A DNA stretch of 64,000 bases from the NCBI GenBank assembly GCA_009829735.1, contig CM020619.1:13817777-13881776 (forward strand), in the 5' to 3' direction. Both the position numbers and the translations under genes were made by a program. The notes under the pieces were generated by a model, which saw nothing but the letters and a program-made list of their open reading frames with translations, had not been told where the DNA came from and did not search any database. This document shows, in pieces, positions 40,112-49,900 of the stretch. How positions within the stretch are numbered: position 1 is the first letter of the stretch; each line of letters begins with the position of its first letter. Source of the stretch: Pyropia yezoensis. Its lineage: Eukaryota > Rhodophyta > Bangiophyceae > Bangiales > Bangiaceae.

Positions 40112-42652
40112 CGTGGCGGTAGCAGAGGACCGGGCGGGCGCTGGATCAGTTTGACACGATCGGTCCGCCTCGTCAGTCTCACGACCACGGCCCGGGTGCC
40201 ACAGCGGAGCAGTCGCGGCCACAGCGGACAGCAAACGCCTTTGGCACGGGGGAGGCGGAAGCGGAACGCCGCCAGGAGAGTCGTTTTGAGCTGCTGTGGG
40301 CTCAAGAGCATGCGTCCACACCACACTCAACACCTCGGGGCGCAACCCTGCGTGCCAGCCGCCGCGGGGCCCCTCATTTATGGAAGCTGTCAAGTAGCTG
40401 CTCGAGCAGCCAAAACAGCTGGAGAAACTCCGCCCAACGGACGCTCGCGCCGCCACCACCATCGGGGGCGCGCCCCCCGCTGCGGGGGCCCCGCCATCAG
40501 GTCATGCCCTCGCCGCTAAACTGTCGGGGTGCGCTACAGCTGTATCGCCTCATCGACAGGCGCGCAGCCAAAGCAGAAAAGAGCCTATAGCAGCGTTTCT
40601 GCTTCATGCGGTCCGGCCAGAACCAGTCACGTGACAGCCTGCGTGAGCTGCGCAGACCGCGTTGATCTCGGCTGCGGGGGCCGCGCCGCTCCCCCGTTTG
40701 GCCATCCCATTGGTGGTACCACAACGGGCCACGGGCGTTGGGTCCGTAGGCCCGTGGTCAATCCGACCCCACATCCACGACTGCTTCAGAACGTTCTACG
40801 CCCGCTGGGTCCCATTCGTTGAATTCATGCGGCCATAGCGATCCCTTGCAGATCCCTCGGGAGCCCTGGCAAGTGTAGCCGCCTCGGTGGCCACTCGACG
40901 GGCCGCTCGCGCCGCCCCTCGCAGAATCTTCTCTCGTATCCTCTCCGAATGAGTTTAAACTGTATTTGTTTCGAGTCGTCCGTTCAAGTGAACGAATGTA
41001 CAGTACTGTACATGGCACGGACTTCAGATGCCGAATACGAAGGCAATCCGTGCCAGCAATGTGACCAGGAAAAAACAATGTCCCACGACCAGCTCGTCCT
41101 CCCGTCCCCACGGCTTCTCCACCATCTCCCCCCCCCGCCTACCGACCACCTCAAGGAACCTGCCCCACCCCCGCGTGGCCTCTAGCAGGCGCTGCAGGTG
41201 CACGCTGCTGCACGTCGTTGCTCAGGTGTTTCGGGCTTCGCTCGTGCCCCTGACAGGCGATCGCAGCCCCGCCGCCACTCGCGCCGCAGCCGCGCCCCGA
41301 GGGCCAACTCAGCCGCCGCTGCTGCTGATGCCGCCGTCGACTCACGCCACGCTCTCTACCCCCCGCGCAACGCGACAAACGACATTGTAGGACAGCCGCG
41401 TCAGCGTGGCGCCCCGTGATGCAGAGGAGCGTGAAGAAAGAAAACACACTGCATACATCCCGACCAAGGCCAGTATCGAGGAAGAGCGCGGACATGCAGC
41501 TTCATGTCGGTGCTGTTCCCTGTTTCCGAAATATCTTCAGCCTGCAGGCTGTTCAGCCTGCAGGCTGAGGTCAGCTGACGGCGACGGTTGACTTGCTGCC
41601 GCCCAGCGTGAAATCCACAGCGGCCCGAGGCCTTTTTTCTCCCCACCACTATTGCGACAAACGCCCCGTACGTCGCCGTTGCAGTCGCTGTCGCCGCGGC
41701 GGCGGTCCACTATCTAAATTTTAGTCCACGGCCGCCCCACGCCCGTAGGCGGTCGCGGCGGCGGCGGCAAGGCCATGCTGTTGCATGGTTATATGAAAGA
41801 CCGGCAGCGTGCGGTGCGGTCCTTTTTGCCGCTGCGGGTGGGCCTCGGCTATAGTTAGAAACCACTAACGCCGATGCCGTTTAGGGCTGCCGGAAGGCAA
41901 CGTCGGGGACAACCATACCCCTGGCCCACAGTCCAATATCGGCTTCTGCTGGCATCTGCGGCTGGACCCGCGTGTGCCGGCCGCGGTCTCGGCAAGATCC
42001 GCCCGCCGTCGGCCCATGTGGGACGACTCCAGTCAGGAAAAAGGTTTCAGTCTTTCTCCTTTGCTGGGCACCCTTTGTGGCGACCGTAAGCCCAAGGATG
42101 GTAACTTGATTCCGCCCTCTGATTGGTCGGTGACAACGATCGAATGCTGACACATGCGTTGATCGCACCGTAGAGGTCGGTCGACCTGCATTGGTTACTA
42201 GACACCGTGCCCAAGAAAGGATGTCACAGCAATGGAGAAAGACTGTACCCCGCCTCGTCAGCGGTCAACGGATGAGGTGGCGTCCGCCCGAGACAATCGA
42301 GTGCTTACGAAATATGGGACACGAGTCGGATCAATTGATCTTTGTCATTGTCCCCGTCGGTTTTGCGATCCTCTTTCCACTGTCGGCATCCCCAGTCATT
42401 CCGGCCCCCTGCCCGTCTCATCCCTCCATGACCCCCACCATCATGGTCCTGCCCCCGCATTGTTCTACCCCAGCATCCACAGTCCCCTTGAGCCAGACAC
42501 CCGCGCCCGCCAAGGCTGCCTCTTCCATCGCACCAATGTCCTCCCCCCCCCCCCCCCCCACCCCCTCGACCTTCTGCCCTCCCGCCCCGACCTCCCATTG
42601 TCCTCATTGTCTTCCCCTCTCACAACCGCCCCAGGCCGCGGGGGTGTGCGCC
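40112..42652. other. Intergenic region, linker promoter to glycosyltransferase leader
   Basis: No gene is seen. Possible linker promoter marks: an inverted CCAAT box (CCCATTGGTGG) at about 40704 and GTCACGTGAC at 40627-40636. Also present: the palindrome GTACAGTACTGTAC near 40998, two 14-bp palindromes CAGCCTGCAGGCTG (41538-41551 and 41554-41567), and TGATTGGTCGG at 42119. A 17-C run at 42542-42558 lies in the glycosyltransferase leader. Confidence 0.4.
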
Positions 42653-44296
42653 ATGCGGTCCCCTCCTCCCCCCCGGTCGGCGGTGCTGCTGGTGACCCTC
42701 GCCACCCTCTCGGCGGCCCTCTCTGCGCCGTTGCTGTTTGGGGTGGCCTCCCGCCCGCCAGGCGTCGGCAGCAACATGGTCATGGGCCGACCCGGCCCAC
42801 CGAGGGTGACCGGCCTCCGGGCGGCGGCGGCCGACCCCGCCGCGCCCGCGCCAGTGACCGACCTCCGGGCGGCGGCGGCCGCCCGCGCCGCGCCCGCGCC
42901 GGCGACCGAGCTCCTAGCGGCGGCGGCCGCGTCCGCCGCGCCCGCGGCTGGAACCGTCCTCGTGGGGGCGGTCGCCCCCGCTGCGCCGTCTGTGCTCCGC
43001 GACATCTCGCGGGTGTACATGCCGTATCAGTCGGGCCCCGCGGCGGCAGAGGCGGCAGCCGTCGCCGCCGCCGCCGCCGCCCCTTCCCCGCCCACTGGCA
43101 GGCTGGTGCTGCTGGCAGGCGCCGTCGAGGGCGACTGCGCCGGCCGATACAACGTTGGGTGCAAGTTTTTCCACTACCTTCGGTGCGGTGTCTTTGGTCA
43201 CCTCCCCGTCTTTCGGTGGGTCCGTTCTGTTGACGAGTACCTGCCGCACGCGGCGGCGGGGGATGTGGTGATGGTCATCGACCGCCCATCCGACACGACG
43301 GCAGCACCGCCCGAGGTAGCGGCGCTCCTCGCCGCCCGTGACACTGCGCACACCATCCCTGCCGCCGTTGCGGTGGGCATCTACCATACCGCCGACGAGG
43401 GCAAACACCCGGTGTGGGGCTGGTACGACCGCCTCGACCTAGTCCTCCGCAACTATTGGGTTGCGGACCTCGCCAACACCACCGCCCACCCGGCGCTGCT
43501 GCACGTGCCCATTGGGCCGGCGGCGCCCAACGCGTGCGTGCCCGCCAGCCCGGCGGGCCTCGCCATCAATGACCTGTCGTCGGCAGTGCCCGACGCGGGT
43601 GTCGACGTTGCATCGTCGGCCTACTGCACGTGCCCGGGGCTGCCACCGCTGGCACGCGCGTCAGCCCGGCCGGTCGGCTACCACCTGTCGGCGTTTGTGC
43701 ACCAGTCGCGGCAGGACCTCTTTGACGCTGTCGCCGCCTCTGCCGCCGCCGACGCCGCCGCCGACGCGGCGGCGGCCGCCGGCGGCGCCCCCCGGCCGCC
43801 GCGCCTCGGCAATGGCACGGGCATTGTCGTTGCGCACAACACGTTTGGCGGCGCGTCGGGGACGGTGGGCAGCCCCGTCGACGACCCCAAGATTGCCTAC
43901 CTCGCCGCCATGGCGTCGGCCGCCCTCGTCTACGTGCCGTGTGGCAATGTAGGGGAGACCCACCGGCTGTACGAAGCGATGCTCACAGGCGGCGTGCCGC
44001 TGGTCGCCCGCTGCGAAGAGTCCCCGCGCGACTGGATGCCCGCCCCGCCGGGAGAGCTCCTCCACGGCGACGCCGCGGGGAGGGGCGCCCACGCGGGGAT
44101 GGTAGCGACCGCGCAGCGGCTGCTCGCCGACCCGGCCGCCGCCGACGCGTTGCAGGCCGAGACGGCCCGCCGGTGGGCAGACCAGCTGGACGGCCTCGCG
44201 GCGGGGGTGCGCCGGCTGGTCGTGGCCGCTGTGGCGCGGCGGGCGGCCGTAGCGGCCCGACCGTCAGCGGCAGCAGCGGCGGCGGCGGTAGCGTGA
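42653..44296 (+). CDS. Exostosin-like type II membrane glycosyltransferase
   Basis: 547 residues from the ATG at 42653. A signal anchor (SAVLLVTLATLSAALSAPLL, about residues 9-28) is followed by three roughly 20-residue Ala/Pro stem repeats (42808-42960). The catalytic region has GDCAGRYNVGCKFFHYLRCG, DVVMVIDRP, GIYHTADEGKHPVWGWYD, LVLRNYWVADL and, near the C-terminus, VPCGNVGETHRLYEAMLTGG, then VPLVARCEE. The last block is the nucleotide-sugar-binding region of exostosin/GT47- and RXYLT1-like enzymes (compare the G-N-x-x-E-T-x-R-x-Y-E-A pattern). A Golgi enzyme acting on wall or glycoprotein glycans is the likely role; donor and acceptor are unknown. A 20-residue Ala/Asp run interrupts the domain (about nt 43730-43790). 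The ATG follows a C-rich leader and no intron is needed. Confidence 0.7.
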   Translation: MRSPPPPRSAVLLVTLATLSAALSAPLLFGVASRPPGVGSNMVMGRPGPPRVTGLRAAAADPAAPAPVTDLRAAAAARAAPAPATELLAAAAASAAPAAGTVLVGAVAPAAPSVLRDISRVYMPYQSGPAAAEAAAVAAAAAAPSPPTGRLVLLAGAVEGDCAGRYNVGCKFFHYLRCGVFGHLPVFRWVRSVDEYLPHAAAGDVVMVIDRPSDTTAAPPEVAALLAARDTAHTIPAAVAVGIYHTADEGKHPVWGWYDRLDLVLRNYWVADLANTTAHPALLHVPIGPAAPNACVPASPAGLAINDLSSAVPDAGVDVASSAYCTCPGLPPLARASARPVGYHLSAFVHQSRQDLFDAVAASAAADAAADAAAAAGGAPRPPRLGNGTGIVVAHNTFGGASGTVGSPVDDPKIAYLAAMASAALVYVPCGNVGETHRLYEAMLTGGVPLVARCEESPRDWMPAPPGELLHGDAAGRGAHAGMVATAQRLLADPAAADALQAETARRWADQLDGLAAGVRRLVVAAVARRAAVAARPSAAAAAAAVA

Positions 44297-44906
44297 GGGC
44301 GTTTGGGGCCAAACGCGCGCGCGCGCTCCATCCCGCCATATCTATATAAGTAGTCGCTACGATGGAACTATTTTTTTCAATAATTAGCAAAGAAAATAAA
44401 AAATGTGACTGTGCGCAGGTATCGGGGACGCCCCCCTATTCCCTGTTAGACGGCAGCGGCGTTGACGACGGCGGGCTTAGCCGTGAAGAGTGCCGCGCTC
44501 ACCCCACCACTACGACCCTCATGCCTGCGAAAAGAAAAAAAGACCACCTGACCGCCGCCGCCGCCCTCGTCCTCCCCGCTGCCGCCCCCCCTCGTCTCTC
44601 GCTGGCTACGGTCGCCGCTCCCAAGCCCCCCCCCCGCCCATCTCTCTACTAATGCGGCCACTAAGGGCCGCCACAGTGCACCACGACCAGCAGGGTGGGT
44701 GGTCGCCTTTCCCTTACCACCCCGTCGGAGGCGGCGGTCCCTACAATTGTAGTAGGGGGAGGGCCCACCTTGCCCTTCCCCGTGCCCCTCATTGGGGCAC
44801 GGGGAAGGACAACGCCATCGGACCCGCGCCCGCATCGGCCTGTCACTGGCCTCCCTCCCCATCACCACACCTCTTCTTGAATTCCCCTCCACCCCCCCCA
44901 CTGCGG
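44297..44906. other. Convergent intergenic region
   Basis: Lies between the ends of the glycosyltransferase and lipase genes. Contains an AT-rich patch with TATCTATATAAG (44338-44349) and AATAAA (44394), plausible 3'-end signals for the plus-strand gene. A minus-strand frame ends in FTAKPAVVNAAAV at 44446 and looks somewhat protein-like, but I cannot support a gene. Confidence 0.4.
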
Positions 44907-46094
44907 TTACGCAACGCCCATCTCCCCCATCTCTCTCACGAACTCGGCCATGCCCTCCAGCTGAGAACGGTGGTCCTTGAGCGCCGCTGCGTAGGTGGTC
45001 AGCCTGTGGAAGTGGGTCGTGGACAGCGCGCGCGTCGGCTGGTCAGGTCTCCGTCGCTCTGCTGTCCGCGCCGGCGCCAACTCCCACCCGCCAACTTGAG
45101 GGATCACCGTGCCGCCGTGCGGTGCATACCAGAAAGGCAACGCGGGGATGGGGTCCCGGAGAACGTACAGGTGCGTGTGGTCAATGAGCGCGTCGAGCGT
45201 CGCACGGAACGCCGCGTCGCCGAGGCGAGAGCAGCCAAAGGACACGACAGAGGAGCTGACGCGCTTTGACATTTGGACGTGACGGTTTCTCCGGCTGGAG
45301 CGCTGCTGTGCGTACACCACGCCCAACAGCTGAGCCAGCGCGCCGCCCAAGCTGTGGCCACAAAAGATAACGTGCTCCACGTCCTCGTCTTGAACGAGCT
45401 TGTCAACGCGCTGTAGCACATCCGCCGCTTGTTCTCGAAACGCGTAGAGGAAGCCTGTGTGCACGCAACCTGTGCCACGTAGCCCCTGGACGCCGTCGAC
45501 GGCCCACGAAGCTATGCTCAAGTCCCCAATCAGCTCATTCTGCTTCATTGATCCGCGGCATGCTACGTACAGGGTCCTCCTGTGAAGCACCAGAGCCGCA
45601 GGGCAGCGCGGCGCGTGGGAGAGGCCGACAACTCTGTAGGGAAGCGCCCTATTCCCGTCAGTGTGGTTCAGCACGAGCCTTTCCAGATGGGCAATACGCG
45701 TGTTCTCGTCAGGGGCTGTCGTGTCTGTCGGAGATGCGTACACAGCCCACCAGCACAGAAACGACATGAACAGTGCGTGGTATACAGGGAAGTCCAGATC
45801 GTCGTCGACTGGTGGGTCTTGAACGCCAGCTTCGCTCTCCTGCTCCATGCGGCTTATGAGCTGGAAGAGCTCCCTATGACACGGATTCACGCCCCCGTCC
45901 AGCTCCTCGGAGGCTACTACGATCCTTTCCTGCGAGGCCAGACCCCGCCGATATCGCCGCATGACCGCCTGTATAGCCATCCTGCCCCGTGAACTCATGG
46001 TGCGAGCTTTGGCTTGACCGCTTCGCCTTGGCAAGCTCCTCGTGTTGTGCCTGCCGCCGCGTTGCTTGGGGGTCACGGGAATGGACGGTCTCAC
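44907..46094 (-). CDS. Class 3 lipase (alpha/beta hydrolase)
   Basis: 395 residues. The nucleophile elbow VIFCGHSLGGALAQLLG puts the catalytic Ser at 248. Asp314 in LRDPIPALPF and His361 or His363 in STTHFHRLTTY complete a lipase_3-type triad. YVACRGS (about residues 176-182) is the usual oxyanion-hole region and is followed by DLSIASWAVDGV and VHTGFLYAF, family features. A hydrophobic segment (FPVYHALFMSFLCWWAVYA, about 102-120) may touch or cross a membrane. The N-terminal 50 residues are very basic and could target an organelle; Met33 or Met39 are alternative starts. The substrate (tri-, di- or galactolipid) cannot be told. An inverted CCAAT box lies at about 46566. Confidence 0.85.
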   Translation of the reverse strand: MRPSIPVTPKQRGGRHNTRSLPRRSGQAKARTMSSRGRMAIQAVMRRYRRGLASQERIVVASEELDGGVNPCHRELFQLISRMEQESEAGVQDPPVDDDLDFPVYHALFMSFLCWWAVYASPTDTTAPDENTRIAHLERLVLNHTDGNRALPYRVVGLSHAPRCPAALVLHRRTLYVACRGSMKQNELIGDLSIASWAVDGVQGLRGTGCVHTGFLYAFREQAADVLQRVDKLVQDEDVEHVIFCGHSLGGALAQLLGVVYAQQRSSRRNRHVQMSKRVSSSVVSFGCSRLGDAAFRATLDALIDHTHLYVLRDPIPALPFWYAPHGGTVIPQVGGWELAPARTAERRRPDQPTRALSTTHFHRLTTYAAALKDHRSQLEGMAEFVREMGEMGVA

Positions 46095-46928
46095 GGTTCC
46101 GACGGTTCCAGCTCCGATGGCGGTCAGCAGTGCTTGAGGGCTTTTAAGCGCGCGGGGAGTTGAAGGCGAGCCCCCTTTTGCAGCTGCATCCCGCTACCCA
46201 GAAATCTGAAGGAGCGGCCACGCAGTGCTTTCTCCCGCTTGGATCGTGCCGGGGCCACGCCCTGCTCCGCCCATGTGCGTCGTAGTCATTGCTGTGGGCT
46301 TGACCTTCCGAGAACAGCGGTGTCCGCGGAGTTTCTTTTTGCACAGCGTCAGCAAAGAATCCAGAAAACTCTTTCCCGCGCTCTGACAAGGACCCTCTAG
46401 CGCTTACGGGACACCTACCTCGCAAGCGCTGCGGGGTTACGTGGGCCGGTCACGCAAGACGGCCCCAGGCGCACCGCTCAGAGTAGCCAAACCCATGTCC
46501 TGTACCAAGACTGTGGTGCCCCCACCCCCCACTCTCGCTGGCGTTACATACCACTGGGCGGCTGCTGATTGGTGGATTTCACAAGGCAAGGGCCGCAGCG
46601 CCCTGCCCTGCTGGCCGCCATTCGCAGCGCGGTTTCCGGATACAGTAGGGATAAATTGACAAGGTCAATATCCGGTGTGCGAGGCACGGGGGTGATCCTT
46701 GCCTGTCCCATCAACTCCCCGTCTGAAATTTACTGTGTATGTACAGAACAATCGGTTAAACCCCTCCGGGAAACATCCGGCTCATCCTGGGAAAGGTCCC
46801 CGGGAAAAGCCGGCGTCTAACCTGCTAGTGAACGGCCGACAATTACCCATAATTGGCTCGTCGGCGAAAAAGGGGGCGGCTGACGCACCCCGTGGTAGGT
46901 GAGGGTCACGGGCAAGATGTGCGCTGTC
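46095..46928. other. Region between the lipase promoter and the Fanzor 3' end
   Basis: No protein gene. On the minus strand the last 490 bases (46928-46440) are the immediate 3' flank of the Fanzor ORF, the place where guide (omega) RNA is usually encoded in this family. It is less GC-extreme than its surroundings and has several short inverted repeats (for example around GATAAATTGACAAGGTCAA at 46649). Confidence 0.4.
46835..46865 (-). other. Stem-loop just 3' of the Fanzor ORF
   Basis: GCCGAC (46835-46840) pairs with GTCGGC (46860-46865), and AATTA pairs with TAATT around a CCCA loop, with a 5-base bulge. It begins 64 bases beyond the stop codon. It could be part of a guide RNA or a 3'-end signal. 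Confidence 0.4.
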
Positions 46929-49900
46929 TTAGCGTCTTGCAGTGTCCACCAGACCACGGGGCGCGTCTGTCGCCCCCGTCTCCGCCCGACGTACCCCGTC
47001 CATGGTACTGCCGGCCGCCGCCACCCGTTCCCCACCAGGAGCACCGCGTCGCGTCGTACAGGACGCCGCCGTCGCGTCGCCGTCGACAACCTCCCTACCG
47101 CCACCACCACCACCACCACCACCGCCACCACCACCACCACCGTCGCCGACAGTGTCCACTGCAGCCAGTACGGGCCATACATCGACCCGCGTGATCGCAC
47201 GGGTGCAACGTACAGGCGGGACGGGAACACCACTTGGAGGACGCTTGGTCGTCCAGGCCCACCTCATATCAAACGGGCGCTTGAAAGGCCACACGTTGGT
47301 ACCCGTAAGACGACGAGCGGCCACCCACGCCATGTTGCGGGCCGCAACGTCGTCCCGATTGCGAATGACGGGCGGGTGTGGCGCTGGGTGACCGGGTCCT
47401 TGCGGGGCCGCGAGACAGCACGTGTAGCAGCCCTTGGCCACCCACTCGCTCAGCCGCCTCGGGTCGGCATAGACGGCGCGGTCCTCGACGGCACAGGCGG
47501 CCAGCGCGGCCGCGCGCCGCGCCACAGCAGCAGCACGGGCAGTGGCTCGGACGGCCGCCCGGTAGGCGTCGGGGTCTGGCCCTCGGCGCGTCACGTGGGT
47601 AGCAGAGGGGAGGGCCCGCTTTGGCCGCCCCCGACGCGAACCCGCCGCCATCCGCACACGCCGTGTCGACGGCAGAGGGCCGGCCGGCGGCCCGTACAGC
47701 TGTCTTGGAATCTTGGGGGGGGAGTTGCCCGTCGAGTAGATGAGCACCATCTTGTCGTGACACTCGGAGCACGCCTTGCTGGTGTTGAACTCGTCCTGGT
47801 CGACAAACCAGCACAGCCGTCGGAGGTGGCGGCGGAGCCAGGCGTCCCCCCCGCGCACGCGCGCAGTGCCCATGGCCACGACGACCGCGCCGCCGCCACG
47901 GACCTGGCGAAGGAGGCCGCCGGTCAGGTCCTGCGCCACCGAGGCAGCAAAGCGGCCGCGTTGGATGGCCTTGCGCACACACGCCGCCCGCAGGTGTCGC
48001 GTGGCTTGGGCGCCAAATCGCTGGCCGTACGCGGCCGTGTCGCGACGGGCGGCCCACTCGAGCGTTGCCTGCAGGTGCTTGCCGCCGTCGCCGGTACGCA
48101 TCGTTCCGTGTGCTGCTGCCACGTCGACGGGTGGTGTGTGGCCAGCGACGCCGCCTCCCTCACCCGCCGCCGCCACCAGTCCCGCCACCGGTCCCGCCTC
48201 AGTACCGCTGCGTGCCCGCCACTGCTTCCACGCACGGGCCAAAAAGTTACCGCCGCTGGCCTCGCGAAAGTGGGCGGCTCTCAGGCTGTAGCGAAGGCCG
48301 GGGACGGGTGCCTGTCGACGACACCCCTTGCGCCGGGGCAGCGCGTCCACCCGGTCCTGCAGCGGCGCGTCTGAGGTGGTGCCGCTGGCACTGTCGCCCG
48401 CCGCGGCAGTGGGGTCCACCAGCCACCGTGCCACCTTTTCCGCCTCGTGACGGGGCACAGTCCACCGGGACAGGCGCGTGCGACGCAGCACACGCCGCAC
48501 CGAGGTGGCGAGCTGGGTGCGGCGGGCCCGTCGGATGGACGCCTGCGGCCCACGCCGCACGCGCCCATGGCCACCGCCGGGGCTCGCCGTCTGGTAGGTC
48601 TTTGCCTCGGGGGGCGTCGTCGCACCCGCCGCCGCCGGGGCCACCGCCGCCGCATCATCGTCGCTCCCGTCGGGTGACGACCGCCGCGCTTGTCGCTTGG
48701 AACGGCTCCCCCCTGTCCCCGCCCCTGCAGCCGGGGCGCCCGCCGCCGCCCGCTTCCTAGACCCCCCCGGTGGGTGGCCGTCGGGCACGGTTGCGGCTGC
48801 CGCCACCCCGTCTTGGACGCCCGCCCCACGCAGGAGCGCCACGGCCGCCCGGTTGAGCGCGTCCAAGCCCATGTGGCGGGACCACGCGGCGCGCATCGCG
48901 TCTACAACGGGGCGGGCGGGGAGGTCTGCCGTCGCCACGCGCTCACCCGGTGCTGCCGACAGCACGGCAGACCGCCCCGGGTCTCCCCCGACCATCTGGA
49001 GCCACCGGACGCGCGCCAACGGCAGGCCAGCCCGCTCGAGCTGCGTCAGTACCCCCGCCCGGGACGCAAAGCCTTTGCCGCCGCGGTCCCGCGCACGTCC
49101 ACCGCCGTCCAGCTTCTTGGCCCAGGCCACCGCCCGCGCCTCGGCCTCTGCGGCCGTGTCGGGTCGAGACAGAAAAAACGTTACCGCCACGCCGTCGATA
49201 GACAGCTGGGAGGCGGCCCGGTTGGCGCGGCCACCGACACCAGCCATGGCGGCCAGCACCGCTGCACCGCCCGTTCGCAGCTCTGGCCATGCCCGAAGAC
49301 TGGGGTGGCCACGCACCCCCACGCCAGTGGCGGCCGAAACTGCCCGCAACAGGGCGAGCATCTTGTCCGGCACCAGCGTGCCGTGACCGTGGAGCACCGC
49401 TCGGGCGCCAGGGATGAGGGCGTACGGGCTCCCCACACCCACATTCAGGACGTGGAGGAGAAACGGCACGTACGCCCACCAGCGGCGCTTCTTCACAGGC
49501 GTTGCTGGAAAGAGGCCCGCCACAGAGGGTGGCATGGCCGCCCGCATGACGGCCACCCGTTGCGCCAGCGCCTGGACCAGGTGCTGGGGGACGCCGTCGA
49601 GGCCCCGCCGGCCCGGCGTTGCCTTGTACGCGGTACCCGCACGGAAGCGCGCGGCCGCCCACCGCGTCAGCCGCCGCTCCGTGTCCCAGGCAGAGCCGCC
49701 CGCTGGAGCAGCCGTGGCAGCGGGGGAGGTGGCCAGCGCGTCCTTGGCCGCCTTGGCGCCCAGCTTGCGACACGCCGCGTCCACACACCGCCCGGCGTGG
49801 GTGGCCACGATGGTGGCGACGGGCTCCCATCGTGCCGTGTTGTTGCTCGCCGGAAGATACCGGTCGCACGCAGCTGCCGTGACGGCCATCATCTGCGTCA

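Noticed and set aside
44446..44901. 151-codon minus-strand frame ending FTAKPAVVNAAAV
   Set aside because: The last residues look natural, but the rest is Gly/Arg-rich and no exon structure can be supported.
46144..46425. 93-codon minus-strand frame upstream of the lipase
   Set aside because: No motif and no start context; more likely promoter DNA.
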